Source: Benincasa hispida
Taxonomy: Eukaryota > Streptophyta > Magnoliopsida > Cucurbitales > Cucurbitaceae
Length of the DNA: 64,000 nucleotides
Assembly (NCBI RefSeq): GCF_009727055.1
Contig: NC_052354.1
Location: forward strand, 37,314,543 to 37,378,542
Direction of reading: 5' to 3'
In this document: positions 46,725 to 58,367 of the stretch, piece by piece
Layout: every line of letters starts with the position of its first letter
How positions within the stretch are numbered: position 1 is the first letter of the stretch
Position numbers and translations under genes: made by a program
The notes under the pieces: generated by a model
Databases searched by the model: none
What the model saw: the letters and a program-made list of their open reading frames with translations, nothing else
Told to the model about the DNA's origin: nothing

Positions 46725-48349
46725 TGATAACGGGCAGAAAATGCAACGTTATACAGTGCTAAGTTCTTAAAACAATGTCACTTAGCGTTGATAAATATGT
46801 TAGATTGCCGTCCAAAAAGCATTAAGTTCAATAACATTTCGGTAGCATGCGTTACATCGCATAGAAACAGTTTAAATTTTTGTATTATTTTAGCAAAATT
46901 GCGTTGACCCAAGGTTTGCGGTGATTTGTGCTCACAAACATCTGCTCAAGAAGGATTGCCACATAGAAAGTCAGCACACTTGGTGGGTGCATACTGGGTG
47001 AAAGGCATAATTAATCACAATTGAGAGACAGAATCTGATGACGGTCGAATATGGAATTAAGTCTATAAGCTTGCTAACAATAACAATACATTCAGCTTTC
47101 AGTTGAAAATATTCGACGCATTCACCTTAAGAGAAATAAAGCCATCCCATTGTGCATCAAAGAGACAATCCACCTTTCACCCCAAAGCTCTTAAAATACC
47201 AAAGGCATCCTCAGAAAGGGGTTCAGCAGCTCGGATACTAGAATGATTTTCTTCATAGTTTAGCCTTGTCCATAGTTTTCCTTTTTCTTTAAGGCAGAGC
47301 AAAAGAAGGGAAGAGCAAAGAAGGGAAGAGAATGCCCGAAGATCGCTTAGGCAACCAAGAGAGAACCCGGAGGCGTAGAAGCAGAGAGCGGGTCGACTCT
47401 CACGAGAGTGAGATTATCTTTTGAACAAGAGTGAAAAGACAGTGTAAAGCTGGGAAGCAAGAGATTGCTACCAGGCTCTTTATTCTCTTATTGCATTGTT
47501 ATTTGTACTTCAACTTTATTTTATAACAATGGAAGTTCTTATCTACATCTGTTCACTCTCTTAGCATGCATGAGCTAGTAAACTTATCGAATGTTGAGAA
47601 GCACTAAGTTAACATGATTAGATCTTCATTGCTTGCGATTATTTTGTTTATTGCTTATGCCCACATTCCTTTAGAATACTTGAGAAAGAGTCTAAAGAAA
47701 GAACTAAGACTTGAGAGGTTAGGTTAGAATCTAGACTCGAGAGAGCAAAGATTAGAAACTGCATAAACAAGAGATGGGACTTAGAGATAAGCTCTGTTTG
47801 TCATCACTGCATCGATGCATCTCAGAGATAGGTATGATATTATGTGGTCGCCTTGTTTGTTGTGTGTGTCATTTTGTCATCGCATAAATAAGAATAGAGG
47901 TTATGTGTAGGTCCTATAGACTTATCACATATATTGCATGCTTCTAGATTAGAAGCCATAGCATTCGCATCGAGAGATGGTTACTATTGTATGCGTGTTC
48001 ATGGTCGCATGGCATGAACGCATCCTAGGAAGTGTTAGCCGACCTTTTCTTTAACCCGTTCACCGCATACTTCATTCGCATTTCTGCTTTATCACTCTTT
48101 TGAAACTTCACGCATTTGTTTATTTTTATTACCGCAAACAACAAACCAAACAACTATTTGAGTTTTCGATTATCGCAAAGTTTCTTGAAATTACCACCGC
48201 AAACTGTTTTCCCAAGTCCCTGAGTTCGACCCTGGCTTACCAGGAAACTCAGTGGGGTTTCACTTGGATTCAACTGAGAAAACTTGAGTGCTCAACGCAT
48301 TTTCATCTTTGCATTTCATCCAAATTCCACCTCATAAAATAATGCATCA
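46725..48349 (+). mobile_element. Second copy of the G2 LTR, with indels
   Basis: TGATAACGGGCAGAAAATGC to AATAATGCATCA, the duplicate of 37464-39115. Confidence 0.88.
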
Positions 48350-48355
48350 AGTTTT

Positions 48356-48373
48356 TGCAACCGTTGCCGGGGA
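48356..48373 (+). promoter_or_regulatory. Second copy of the G2 tRNA-Asp primer site
   Basis: TGCAACCGTTGCCGGGGA: one G of the TGGCACC found at 39122 is lost and an A is gained, in line with the general indel noise of this copy. Confidence 0.8.
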
Positions 48374-48500
48374 CTTCGGCAAATCAGTAGTTAATGACAA
48401 ATTTTCTGATTTATTTGCAGCTCTCACATTCTGGCGAATACGATCGACGATTGAGAGGACACTCAGACGGAGATAAGAGACAACTGCCAGAAAAGAAGAC

Positions 48501-49192
48501 ATGGCGGAGCAGCTTGGAAATGGAGCGACCAAACGAGAACAACGTCATGGCGAATCCAATCCTACTGGCAAACGATTGTAATAGGTCCATTAGGGACTAT
48601 GCATCGCTCTATGATTTTCTCTCAAGGATATCATGAGGCCTGCCCTTGATGGAGGCCGATTCGAAATGAAACCGGTGATGCTGGCAGATGATCCAGACTG
48701 CAGGACAATTCGGAGGAAGGCGTGATGAGGATCCGCACTCCCACCTCGTTGTTTTATAGAAATCTGCAACACTTTTTGTGTTCCCGAACATCTCTGTCGA
48801 GAAGTTCGTCTAACTCTGTTTCCATTCTTTTCTCTGTGTGATCAGGTAAGAAAATAGGCGTATTCCCTTGAGTCGGGAAAGATCACTTCATGGGAACAGG
48901 TCATAGAGCAAATTTATGAAGAAATATTTTTTCCCACCTACTGAATGCTAGACGAAGGAAACTAATAACTAGTTTTGAACAATACATGGACAAATCGCTC
49001 AGCGATGCGCTGGGCAGGTTTAGAGGTTTTGGTCAGGGACGTCCACACAACAGATTACCAGACTGGCTTCAAATGGAAATCTTTTATCACGTTTAAATCC
49101 CGCTTCGTAGACCGCTGCCAATGCGGCAAGCCGTTGGTGGATCCTGCTAGAACCAAAACGTATAACGAGGGCTAAGAAACACTACTGGATCG
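48501..49192 (+). pseudogene. Gypsy gag of G2, second and longer readable copy
   Basis: The ATG at 48501 matches the one at 39272. Further on it reads better than the first copy: MKPVMLADDPDC near 48666, DKSLSDA(L)GRFRG near 48988, HN(R)LPDW(L)QMEIFYH near 49045 and KTYNE...LLDRIL near 49157-49192. These are standard blocks of a retrotransposon gag. Gag stops at 49192, where the reversed LTR of G3 begins, so G3 inserted into the gag of G2. Confidence 0.8.
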
Positions 49193-49201
49193 CATCTTGG
49201 T

Positions 49202-51090
49202 CGATGAATGCACAAAATGTAGCGATGCTTGGATGACGTGCTACAAAGTCTTCATTGTTTGCCATAAACCTTTAACGTGGATTTATGTTGATGATATGCA
49301 TGCATGGTTCAAGTCTAAATGTTATGCAATAAAATCGTACCTAATTGACTTTAATTCAAGGCAATACTAACTCTAGATATGCAGTTAGGTAAGTTAGTAA
49401 TGGATGTTCTTGTAGTATGCTATGCGTTGTCACAAGTTTCCTTGTGTTGGAACCAAGTATAATTCCACCGCAAGTTTCTCGGTGTGATCCGAGGTCGAAC
49501 ACAGGGACTGTTTGAGGTTATTGCATTATGTTTATGATACATGCGGCCAGGTTTTTCAATTTAATAAAAGATTTTGTGTACAAGAATATAAAGTTGCGAT
49601 AAAGTAAAGGAAAGCAGTAAAAATGCAATAATAAAATAAAGTGCAATAAACCTAACCTAAGATGGTATAAGATACAGGCTTCATGTTACAAGATACTGAG
49701 GTCAAGGCTAGCTGTGAAGATTATACACAGATCATGTAATGCAATGACAAGTCTTATGTACGAAGAAGAAAGAGAAAGATAACTAGTATAAACATTGCAA
49801 GTTCCTTAATTGCGTTAAAGTGATAAACATGGTTTCGTTTTTCCCTTAGCATACACCTCTCGGTGATCGGCCATGTTCCCACATCTATGTTGTGAAAGAG
49901 GGACAAACGTAATGAACGCAAGGTTACTTCCATCTCTGGAAGTACTACTCGCTCTAGTTAACGTATTCTTCTGACCTTCTCTCGATAGATCAGAATGACA
50001 TCTTCACTTCTGCTCTCACAAGTGAAGATGGAGTCTAGCATGCCTTAGCTAAACGAAATTATCTCTTAAACACCGATTAAGTACTCATTTTATTCATATT
50101 AACTACCAGGGGATTAAGAACACTTTATGAAGAAAGCGATAAACGGAGGAACGGAAATAGATAGAGAAGTGGTAATGAAAACGATCAAGACATTCAATAT
50201 ATCTATTTAGCGTCTGATAGATGGTGTGTGAATGAAGGGGTAAAGAAGATGAAATACAATGATGAAAAGAGATAGAAAAAAATACAATCAAGTGCCAACG
50301 TCTCGGCATCGATTTGGATGGAGATTTTCTTGCCGGTATGGATGGATTGTGTGGAAGGATGAGCTTCCCTCTCAGTCTTGCTCAATCGGTTGCAGAGATC
50401 TGAGTATAGAGCTTCGCAATGGGGATCTGGCAGATTAACACTGAGACTCACCTCTCGACCTTGTCTTTTCTTCTTCCCGGATTTCTTCAGTTTAATACCT
50501 AGTTCAGCCTTTCTCTCAATGACCTAATATCAATTCGCCCCATATCCAGTAGCCATCCTTTTTTCTGTGAATTCTATAGGGTATTTATAGATGAAGATCT
50601 TTGACTTCGGCCTTGTGGTCCCCACTTTTGTTATGGAAATTTCGAAGATGGAGGGATATTATTCCTTCTGTTATACAATCAGACCGTCAAATCTGCACAA
50701 CCGTTAGGTGTACACGTGTCACAATCCTCCGCTTTTGCGTTGCTCAGCTGCATCTTTCGATCGAGTGATCGCATGCGGTGTTGTTTTTATTACCGCATGC
50801 GGTTGAAAGGCAGCTCTGGATCGACTGTAGCATTGCGCCGTCATTGCGTTAATCATCTTTTCATTGTGAATTGACGGGCGCAATGTGACAGAGATGCGTT
50901 GGTCAGTTTGTCTTAAGCCTTGATTGCAAGTGGTGACTTGGTTTCCTGCAAAACAGAGTAGAAATCTCCTTTTCTTCCATCTTAATGATGTTAGTGGGTT
51001 TAATTGCGATAATTCATAATTATTGTATTTCGAAGCTAATTTTCATACAATTTGTGCATATTTATTCTCTTTTGGCCGCAATATCTAGAT
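49202..51090 (-). mobile_element. 3' LTR of gypsy element G3 (LTR family B)
   Basis: On the - strand it ends near ...TTTGTGCATTCATCGA at 49202, matching the 58395 and 58661 copies. The left part (49202-49590) matches 58661-59030. The upper limit, about 51090, is inferred from the TTGAGGACAAG block that precedes LTRs in this group and from the TATA box about 510 bases further in. Length about 1.9 kb. Confidence 0.78.
50581..50590 (-). promoter_or_regulatory. TATA box of LTR family B
   Basis: On the - strand CATCTATAAATACCC, about 510 bases from the inferred LTR start, the same distance as in family A. Confidence 0.65.
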
Positions 51091-51419
51091 AAGGCAGTAT
51101 AAATATATATACTTGTCCTCAAGCATATCTTCTACTTAGGCAATAAAGCTTAATTCCTATCCTATATTTTTGCGTCGATTGGTTGCTCCGAATGTTACAC
51201 TTAGGCACATTACTTAACATCGCAATTTCTTCCTATCCTTGTTAATTCTTAACAAGCCCTACTTTATTCTTCTATATAACAAAATTCTGCTAAAAAATGA
51301 TTTTCTAATTTTTTTAAAAATAGAATGTTTATCTCTTCTTATCAAAACAACTTGATATATCTACATACAGTAGTCAAAACGTTTGCGTCATTTACTAGAG
51401 ACTGTTGGTCGTGGTTACA

Positions 51420-51631
51420 CTCTTCGTTTTGGCCTATCCCCACGGGTGTCATACGAACATCCAACTATGGTTGTGTTCCAATTCAGCTTTAACTCATGAT
51501 ATTCAGAGGAGTTGTCTCTTGCATTTATTTTTCTTTTTTTCATATTGCATATTGCGTTGTTCTTGGAAACCTACCTTCGTTTTGGCTTGCTTCTACGGGT
51601 GTCATACGAACATCCAACTATGAGCAGGCTC
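51420..51631 (-). repeat. Two copies of the conserved ~55-bp motif in the G3 3' region
   Basis: Copies at about 51422-51468 and 51572-51622. Both read on the - strand CATAGTTGGATGTTCGTATG, ACACCCGT and GCCAAAACGAAG. They are the counterpart of 3121-3314 in G1. Confidence 0.7.
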
Positions 51632-51788
51632 CTTTCACAACTAAACTCTTATCAAGTTGGGAATATTTTTAAGGATTTCCCTTGCGCTGACATTGGAGTG
51701 TTTCCTAATATATATATATATATATATATTAATGAAAATGAATGCATTTTCTTAAATACTGCATATTTTGATCTTATCTGCTCAGACC

Positions 51789-51808
51789 TTCCCCACCCCC
51801 AAATTTAA
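51789..51808 (-). promoter_or_regulatory. Internal polypurine tract of G3
   Basis: On the - strand TTTAAATTTGGGGGTGGGGA, preceded by ATGAGGACC, as in G1 at 3036-3053. Confidence 0.55.
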
Positions 51809-52802
51809 AGATGAGCAAGGTCCTCATTGCATTGTTTGGATAGACTAGACAAATGCATAGAAGAAAAGTTTCAAAAAGAAGCTTTGAGCAGAACTTTGAA
51901 AGATAAAAGGTAAAGTACTAATAAACTAAGAATTAATTAAGTGTTAGTTAGAATTTACTAAGTATGGGAAATGTTTCTAAGTATAAACCTATATTACATC
52001 ATAGCAACGCAATGAAGAACACAAAAGTAAAAGATTCAGAACATTGCAAGTATTGACAAATGATGATAAAGAAAAAGGCACAAGCAAAAATGGAGTGAAT
52101 ATGTACTCATTGTATTGAATATTAACAAAGTATACAACTAATTACAAATTAATGCAATACAAAATTTTTGCCTGTACAAGAATCAAAGAATTGAGATGTC
52201 ATCGTTTGAATTTGATTCAGATGTGTGCATGATAAAAATTAACACCGTGCTTCTATTAACGCAAGTACATTTTTGCTGAGGACGGGCAACAATGCATACA
52301 CCCCCGTAATACACCCCTTAACTAAACACATTTCTGAAGGATACCTCAACATAGTGCATTTGGCTAATGACGGGCAAAGGATATATACACGCGCAACACA
52401 CCCCTCAACGCAATACATTTGGGTGTAATGGACGCAAGGTGCCTCTTGTTAACACATTATGCACCCATCATCACATTACATACCAATTTTAAATTTTCTG
52501 TTTAATTCATCAGAAATGCAAGTCGAAAAGACTTTGTAGTGTTTAATGTTTCATCCAATCATTCACAAAAATTAAAGAACAACGCTACTAATGTATACAA
52601 ACTAAAAGAATTATACATGACATGAAAAATTAAATTGAAGAGAATTACAGAAAGCAGTAAAGGTTAATTCTAAAAAAACAGTAAATACATGCTTTAGAAA
52701 GCAGTCAAAGAAAATTGTAAAGAACGCAAGTAAACATAGATAGGGATGCTGATTGAAAGAAGTTCTCAGAATTACCGCAATTGCTTCCCCCCCGCAAGCG
52801 GT

Positions 52803-53813
52803 TTAATCCTGCTTGCCCAAGTCAATGGTGTCCATGCGTCGCTCGAAGTCTCCTCCATAGTAAGGCTTAATCCGTTGACCATTGACTTTAAACGCGTTGT
52901 TCTCGTGTAAAGTTGTTAGTTCCACTGCTCCGTGAGGAAAGATAGTCTTGATTTTGAATGGTCCAAACTAGCGAGATTTCGACTTTCCTAGGAACAATCG
53001 CAACCAAGCGTTAAATAATAATACCTGTTGATCTTCGATGAATGTCTGATCGTTTATGCGGTCGTCATTCCACTTCTTGGTTTTCTCCTTATAAATCTTG
53101 GCATTTTCATAAGCGTCCCTTTGCCATTCGACCAGCTGATTTAATTGCAGCTTCAAGAATTTCCCTGCACTTGCTAAATCAAACTTTAGCTTCTTACATG
53201 CCCACATCGCCTTATGTTCCAATTTAAGCAGTAGATGACAAGCTTTTCCAAAGACCAGGGCATTCGAGGACATGCCAATTGGTGTTTTATAGGCAGTTCT
53301 GTATGCCCACAGTGCTTCATCAAGCTTGGGTGACCAATCCTTCCTGGAAGTATTGACTACCTTCTCCAAGATGGTTTTGATCTCTCTGTTAGAAATCTCC
53401 GCCTGTCCATTAGTCTGTGGGTGATAAGCGGTTATAACTCGATGGTTGACGTTAAATTTAGTCAACAAGTTGGCAATTATACGGTTGATAAAATGAGAGC
53501 TCTCATTGCTTATTAAGGCCCGTGGTGTCCCATATTGAACAAAAATATTCTTCTTTAGAAACTTTGCCACTGTGGCCACATCATTCTTGGCACATGCGAT
53601 AGCCTCAACCCATTTTAATACATAATCAATCGCAACCAGGATATAGTGATGACCTTCTGATGGTGGAAACGGGCCCATGAAGTCAATTCCCCAAACATCA
53701 AATAATTCCACTTCTAAGATTGATGTCAATGGCATTTCATTGCTTTTTGACATATTTCCCATTCTTTGACATCTGTCACATTGCACAACGTGGGTTTGGG
53801 CATCCTTGAACAT
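52803..53813 (-). pseudogene. Gypsy integrase core and pol C-terminus, element G3
   Basis: Frame from 53813: [20 protein letters not shown], then [20 protein letters not shown] (first catalytic Asp), [16 protein letters not shown] (second Asp is Asn, codon at 53505-53507) and [18 protein letters not shown] (Glu kept). The frame runs on through [20 protein letters not shown] to a TAG at 52968 and then in the same frame FGPFKIKTIFPHGAVELTTL to DTIDLGKQD and a TAA at 52803. So this is a full-length integrase end with one nonsense codon and one lost catalytic residue: dead, but the best preserved gypsy reading frame in the window. Confidence 0.93.
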
Positions 53814-54259
53814 CTAGGCCAGAAATAGCCATATTGTAAAACCTTTGCGGCAGTTTGCTTCCCCTCAAAGTGTCCTCCATAAGGGGACTCATGACACATC
53901 TCCAGAATGTGTTTGACTTCGTGCTCAGGAATGCATCGACGTAATATGTGATCAAGACCAAGTCGATATAGGAATGGGTCGTCCCCGAAATAAAATTTGA
54001 CATCATGTCTTAGCTTCTTCTTTTGCTGGTAAGTATAGTCATCTGGTATTCGACCGCAAACAATGAAATTCACGATGTCCGCATACCAGGGAACATTAAT
54101 GCCCACTACCATCAGCAGCTCATCGGGGAATCTTTCTTCAATATCTTTTTCTATCCCTCGAACCTCGAAATTCTCCAATCTAGACAAATGATCTGTGACT
54201 TGTTTCTCGGTGCCCTTCCGATCTTTAATCTCTAGGTCAAATTCTTGCAGAAGCAACAC
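53726..54259 (-). pseudogene. Gypsy RNase H end and integrase zinc domain, element G3
   Basis: [20 protein letters not shown] and DHLSRLENF close RNase H. Then comes the linker (NFIVCGRIPDDYTYQQKKKL) and the integrase HHCC zinc domain: [40 protein letters not shown]. It ends in a frameshift before the core (overlaps 53813). Confidence 0.92.
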
Positions 54260-55270
54260 CCCACCGTATAAGCCTTGGTTTCACATCCTTCTTTTTCATC
54301 AAATACTTGAATTTAGGGTGATCCGTGTAAACCACAACGGTTGTTCCGATTAAGTATTGTCGGAATTTCTACAGTGCAAATACCACTGCGAGCATTTCCT
54401 TCTCTGTGGTTGTATAGTTCTCCTGTGCATTATTCAATGTTTTACTTGCATAATAAATAGGATGCAATACCCTGTCCTTGCGTTGACTTAATACTGCGTC
54501 CACAACATATCCGCTAGCATCGCACATCAATGCAAATGGTTGTGTCCAATCTGGTGCAATAAAAAATGGGTGCGGAGATTAGTGCATCTTTCAATGTGTT
54601 GAATGCTTTGCTGCACGTGTCATCAAATTTATATTCTCGGTCAGCTTCAAGGAGTGCACTTAAGGGCCTTGCGATCTGGGAGAAGTTGCGAATAAATCTT
54701 TTATAAAATCCAGTGTGTCCCAGAAAGCTCCTAAGTGTTTTGACGTTCACTGGTGGGGGTAGCTTGGAAATTGCGTCAATCTTTGCCTGGTCAACTTTCA
54801 ATCCTGCTTTAGAGATTTTGTGACTCAAAACTATTCCTTTTTCCACCATAAAGTGGCATTTTTCCCAGTTCAGAACAAGATTTGTTGCCATGCATCTGTT
54901 CAAGACTTTTTCAAGGTTAGATAGACAGGAGTCATAATTGTTGCCAAAAACTAAAAAATCGTCCATGAATACTTCGACTGACTCCTCCAAGTAATCTGAG
55001 AATATTGCCATCATGCATCGTTGGAAAGTGCCTGGCACATTTTAGAGTCCAAATGGCATGCATCGAAACACAAACATATCGAATGGGCATATGAAGGTTG
55101 TCTTATCTTGATCCTCCGACGCAATTACTATTTGGTTGTACCCTGAATAGCCGTCAAGAAAACAGAAGAATTCATTCCCCCAATTCTGTCTAGCATCTGA
55201 TCAATGAATGGGAGTGGAAAGTGGTCTTTTTTAGTGGCCAAGTTTAACTTGCAATAATCCATGCAAATTC
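54260..55270 (-). pseudogene. Gypsy reverse transcriptase and RNase H, element G3
   Basis: ICMDYCKLNLATKKDHFPLP begins RT (about 55265), then a frameshift near GGGGGAATG and a stop in MPFGL(stop)NVPGTFQ. 55038-54514 has MPGTFQRCMMAIFSDYLEES, the catalytic box VFMDDFLVFGNNYDSCLS and SFLGHTGFYKRFIRNFSQIA. RNase H follows in another frame from 54540 ([47 protein letters not shown]). Compared with G1, the same regions are recognisably related but diverged. Confidence 0.92.
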
Positions 55271-55271
55271 T

Positions 55272-55907
55272 TCACCCCGTAGTAGTTCTTGTGGGAATTA
55301 ATTCATTCTTGTCATTAGTGACAACTGTCATCCCCTCTTTCTTTGGAACACACTGCACTAGGCTCACCCAGCTGCTATCAGATATCGGGTAGATGATGCC
55401 TGCGTCCAGCCACTTCACTATTTCCTTCTTCACGACCTCCCTCATGGCAGGGTTCAAACGACGTTGCCTTTCTACTGATCCAGTCTTTCCTTCTTCCAGA
55501 CGAATCTTATGCATACAATATGAAGGACTAATTCCTCGAATGTCTGCCAAGGTCCATCCTAAGGCTTTTGCATTACTCTTTAGGATCTGTATGAATGCAT
55601 CTTCTTTTTCCTTACTCAGCGATGCGGAAATGATAACTGGTAACGTGTCGTTACTTCCTAAGTAAGCATACTTAAGGTGCACGGGCAATGGCTTTAACTC
55701 TAGCACAGGTAGTTCTTCCAGAGATGGATTAATGCGCTGTAAAGTTCGTTCAGACAACTTGAGTGGTTCAAAGTTTGCTTCCACATAAATTGCAGTGCAG
55801 TCCTCCTCCAATATTGCGCCGATTTCAAAATTTTCTTCCTCCAGCTCCTTTAGGGTCTCGTGCCAAGGTTCTTCCCGCAGTTCCTCAATATACTGGCAAT
55901 TCTCCAT
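55272..55907 (-). pseudogene. Gypsy pol linker between protease and RT, element G3
   Basis: Open for 211 residues: LEELPVLELKPLPVHLKYAY, LGSNDTLPVIISASLSKEKE, ALGWTLADIRGISPSYCMHK and RRLNPAMREVVKKEIVKWLD, then AGIIYPISDSSWVSLVQCVP. This is the conserved stretch leading into the first RT motifs of Athila/Tat pol. Confidence 0.92.
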
Positions 55908-55908
55908 A

Positions 55909-56247
55909 TCATTTGGAACGTTGAACTTTACTTCCTGATCGTCGACCCTGATGGTCAGTTCTTCTTTTTGCTAGAAATGGGCGACCCAAGATGATAGGCA
56001 CTTCCCTATCAGCTTCGTAATCCAATATAATAAAGTCCGCTGGGAAGATAAACTTGTCCACTTGCACGAGTACATCCTCTATCTTGCCCTCAGGATGCGT
56101 TATCGATCTATCGGTAAACTGTAATGTGGTCCTCGTTGGTCTTGCATTGCCGATATATAGCTTCTTAAAGATTGATAAGGGTAATAAATTTATGCTCGCC
56201 CCTAAATCGCACAGTGCATTCCCGACCTTCTTCCCCCCATTGTGCAA
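55909..56247 (-). pseudogene. Gypsy protease (retropepsin) region, element G3
   Basis: VGNALCDLGASINLLPLSIF contains the active site Asp-Leu-Gly-Ala, then TTLQFTDRSITHPEGKIEDV and DFIILDYEADREVPIILGRP (the ILGRPFL block). The frame breaks just after this. Confidence 0.9.
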
Positions 56248-57469
56248 GGCAATGTAAAACTCCCAGGGTCTTTCATTTTAGTAGGGATGTTATTTTGAAA
56301 CAGTGCGGCTGCATTCATACGTTAATGTAACTGTTTCATTTTCCCCAATCTTTCTTTTATTGGCCAGGATGTCCTTGAGAAATTTACATAACTCGACATC
56401 TGATCTAGTGCTTCTATTAAGGGGATGTTAATGTGTAGCTATCAGAGAACATCCAAGAACCTCTGAAATTGTTTGCTATCATCCTTCTTCTTCAGCCTGG
56501 ACGGGAAAGGTGGAGGATCCCACCTTTCTTCTTGTTTAGTTGGTTGTTTGCTGAGGTCCTGTTCTTGCCGTGTTTCATTATCTAGAGGTTTCATTGATTG
56601 AGAATTCAAGTCTTGGGGATCTTCATCTTTTGTGAGTGAACTTGCATCTGAACTGGTAGTTTTTCCACTATTAGTTAATTGATCATCATCGATCGTTAGA
56701 TCTACTGGTGTTGTTGTCGCATCTGGTACTGATGGCATAAGGGCTGTTGTTTTGCCACTTCTCAATGTCACTGCGTAACATTGTTCTTTGCCCCGCTACC
56801 CCGTTGTTCCTGAATTTTCGTGTCGCGTACCAGGCGCTTTCTTCTTTAATTCCCTCGTAAGCTGATCTATCTGCTCTTTTAATTCTTTAAGGGAGTCAGC
56901 TTGCAATTGTCTCAATGCCTCGCTCTTTTCAATGTAATGTTTTAACGATGTCTCCAGAGTCGAGGTGCTGCAAGAGGTACCATATAAGAACGGTTGGTCA
57001 CAGGGTGGTATACCTTGAGAATTACCTGGGTTACAGTCCGGAGTAATGAAGACCGGAGGGTTGCCTCTATCCTCTTGATAACTGCTCTGATAGAAACTAT
57101 GGCTCCCTTGGTTGTGATTCCCGTCCCAACTCGAAGTTGGGTGATCCCACCAACTAGGGTTATAGATGTTGCCAAACAATTCATCATAGACAGAATATAC
57201 GGGTTATTGATTCCATGGACAGACTTCTACTAGATGTCCCTCTCCACATTGGACACAATTCATTTCGGCCACGTGAGTCACCGCATTAACTTACACTGAT
57301 CCTTAAGAGAGAGTTCTCTGTTGTTAGCCATCATCTGAAGGAGTGAGGTCATTACGATCATTTGATCGACCAGTGCGCTCATTGTATCAATTGACACATT
57401 GGCACTTTCTACTCTTTCTTACTCTAGACCTCTTACTTCGAGCCCAATATCAATCCACTCATCAGAATG
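56248..57469 (-). pseudogene. Gypsy gag C-terminal half with zinc knuckle, element G3
   Basis: A knuckle CVQCGEGHLVEVC (C-x2-C-x4-H-x4-C) lies at about 57219-57257. Then FGNIYNPSWWDHPTSSWDGN (57179 on), a helical stretch LETSLKHYIEKSEALRQLQA and LKELKEQIDQLTRELKKKAP likely to form a coiled coil, and MTLRSGKTTALMPSVPDATT (56771 on), a block common before the protease in Athila/Tat elements. Several stops and frame changes lie between 57469 and 57270. Confidence 0.85.
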
Positions 57470-58171
57470 TCACGATATGCGATCCAAGATATTCTTTGCT
57501 TCCGTATATGATCTTTTCATTAATCCTCCTTCTGCGAAGGCATCGACAACTGCTTGCATTGATTGATCTATACCATTGTAAAAGGTTTCCATCAGAATGC
57601 TATCGGGAATCCCGATATACAGGCTGCTCTTCACTAACTGTCGGAATCGCACTCAAGTGATGCTCAAGGTTTTATAACCCTTTTGCTCAAAATTCAACCC
57701 ATCCCTTTGTCTCCTTGTGTTGACGGCTGAAGGGAAGAATCTGTTCATGAACCTATCAACCAACTGTTCCCATGCTTTAATCTCATTCGGCTCTAATGAC
57801 TGAGCCCACCTCTTTGCTTCCTCTCGCAGTGTGTACGGGAAAAAATATAACCTAAGTCTTTCTTGAGTCACATCAGGTATGGAGAATGCGCTACACATGT
57901 CTAAAACATTCGTTAAATGTGCATGTGGGTCTTTTCCTTGTAATCCTCCAATTTGATCCACATTCTGAATCATCTGCAGCATAATTGGTCTGATTTCAAA
58001 GCTTACATTCTCCTCAACCATAAGTCGTGAAATTCCTGGTGAGAAGTTTTAAAAATCTGGCGCCGCATAGTCCCTCATTGGAACGTTGCGGTCAGCAGCA
58101 AGAAATATGGAATATTGCGCTGGCCAATTTTCCCTTCGATTCCCTGCATGAGCTTAGTTATTATTAGCCAT
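57470..58171 (-). pseudogene. Gypsy gag N-terminal half, element G3 (one frame with nonsense codons)
   Basis: The frame starts at the ATG at 58171 (MANNN, stop, AHAGNRRENWPAQYS) and stays open apart from single stops: DYAAPDF, stop, NFSPGIS, then MVEENVSFEIRPIMLQMIQN, THVLDM-type text and RLYFFPYTLREEAKRWAQSL, WEQLVDRFMNRFFPSAVNTR. A Trp-to-TGA change at 57653 is followed in the same frame by VRFRQLVKSSLYIGIPDSIL, METFYNGIDQSMQAVVDAFA and SYTEAKNILDRIS. This is the retrotransposon gag domain. The start is chosen for the family-typical MANN... opening rather than the inner Met at 58021. Confidence 0.9.
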
Positions 58172-58367
58172 ACTTCTTCACCACATGATTCGGCCCTGAT
58201 GTTCCTGTGTGCGAATAATACACTTGATCTTTGGGTCCACTTAGAATCTCTGGATCACTCCAGCACTCCTAAGCCGTCAGACTGCTATTCGCGTTAAACA
58301 GTCAGTATAAAGAGATTAGTCCTGCAAAATACCACAAACATGCTCAAATAATAAACCGTTAACCAAG

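Larger units (their letters stand above)
40171..49192 (+). repeat. Error-rich second copy of 31079-39930
   Basis: Collinear with 31079 to about 39930: reversed LTR tip of C3 (to 40595), C4 LTR piece (40596-40870), reversed LTR tip (to 41081), C4 leader, gag, integrase and RT (41785-45265), the 750-bp insert (45268-46035), RNase H end (46040-46410), family A LTR (46725-48349), primer site and gag. Differences are almost all single-base gains or losses, often in runs, with few substitutions. The open frames that survive in the first copy are cut every 50 bases or so. Annotate as a duplicate, not as new elements. Confidence 0.9.
51091..52802 (-). other. 3' noncoding region of G3
   Basis: About 1.7 kb between the pol stop and the LTR. 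Contains the motif pair (51420-51631), the internal polypurine tract (51789-51808), a (TA)n run at 51708-51730 and a pair of GACGGGCAA-type repeats (52283, 52370) in an AT-rich setting. Same plan as G1 2293-3647 but with the last polypurine tract worn away. Confidence 0.72.

Noticed and set aside
40171..49192. A further independent copia element and a further gypsy LTR
   Set aside because: Collinear across several unrelated junctions with 31079-39930 and differing mainly by single-base indels; treated as one locus sequenced twice.
51405..51808. Open frames with HTNIQL peptides on the + strand, and similar ones at 3005-3280
   Set aside because: The peptide similarity comes from the conserved 55-bp DNA motif, read antisense to the element; the frames are not shared between families.
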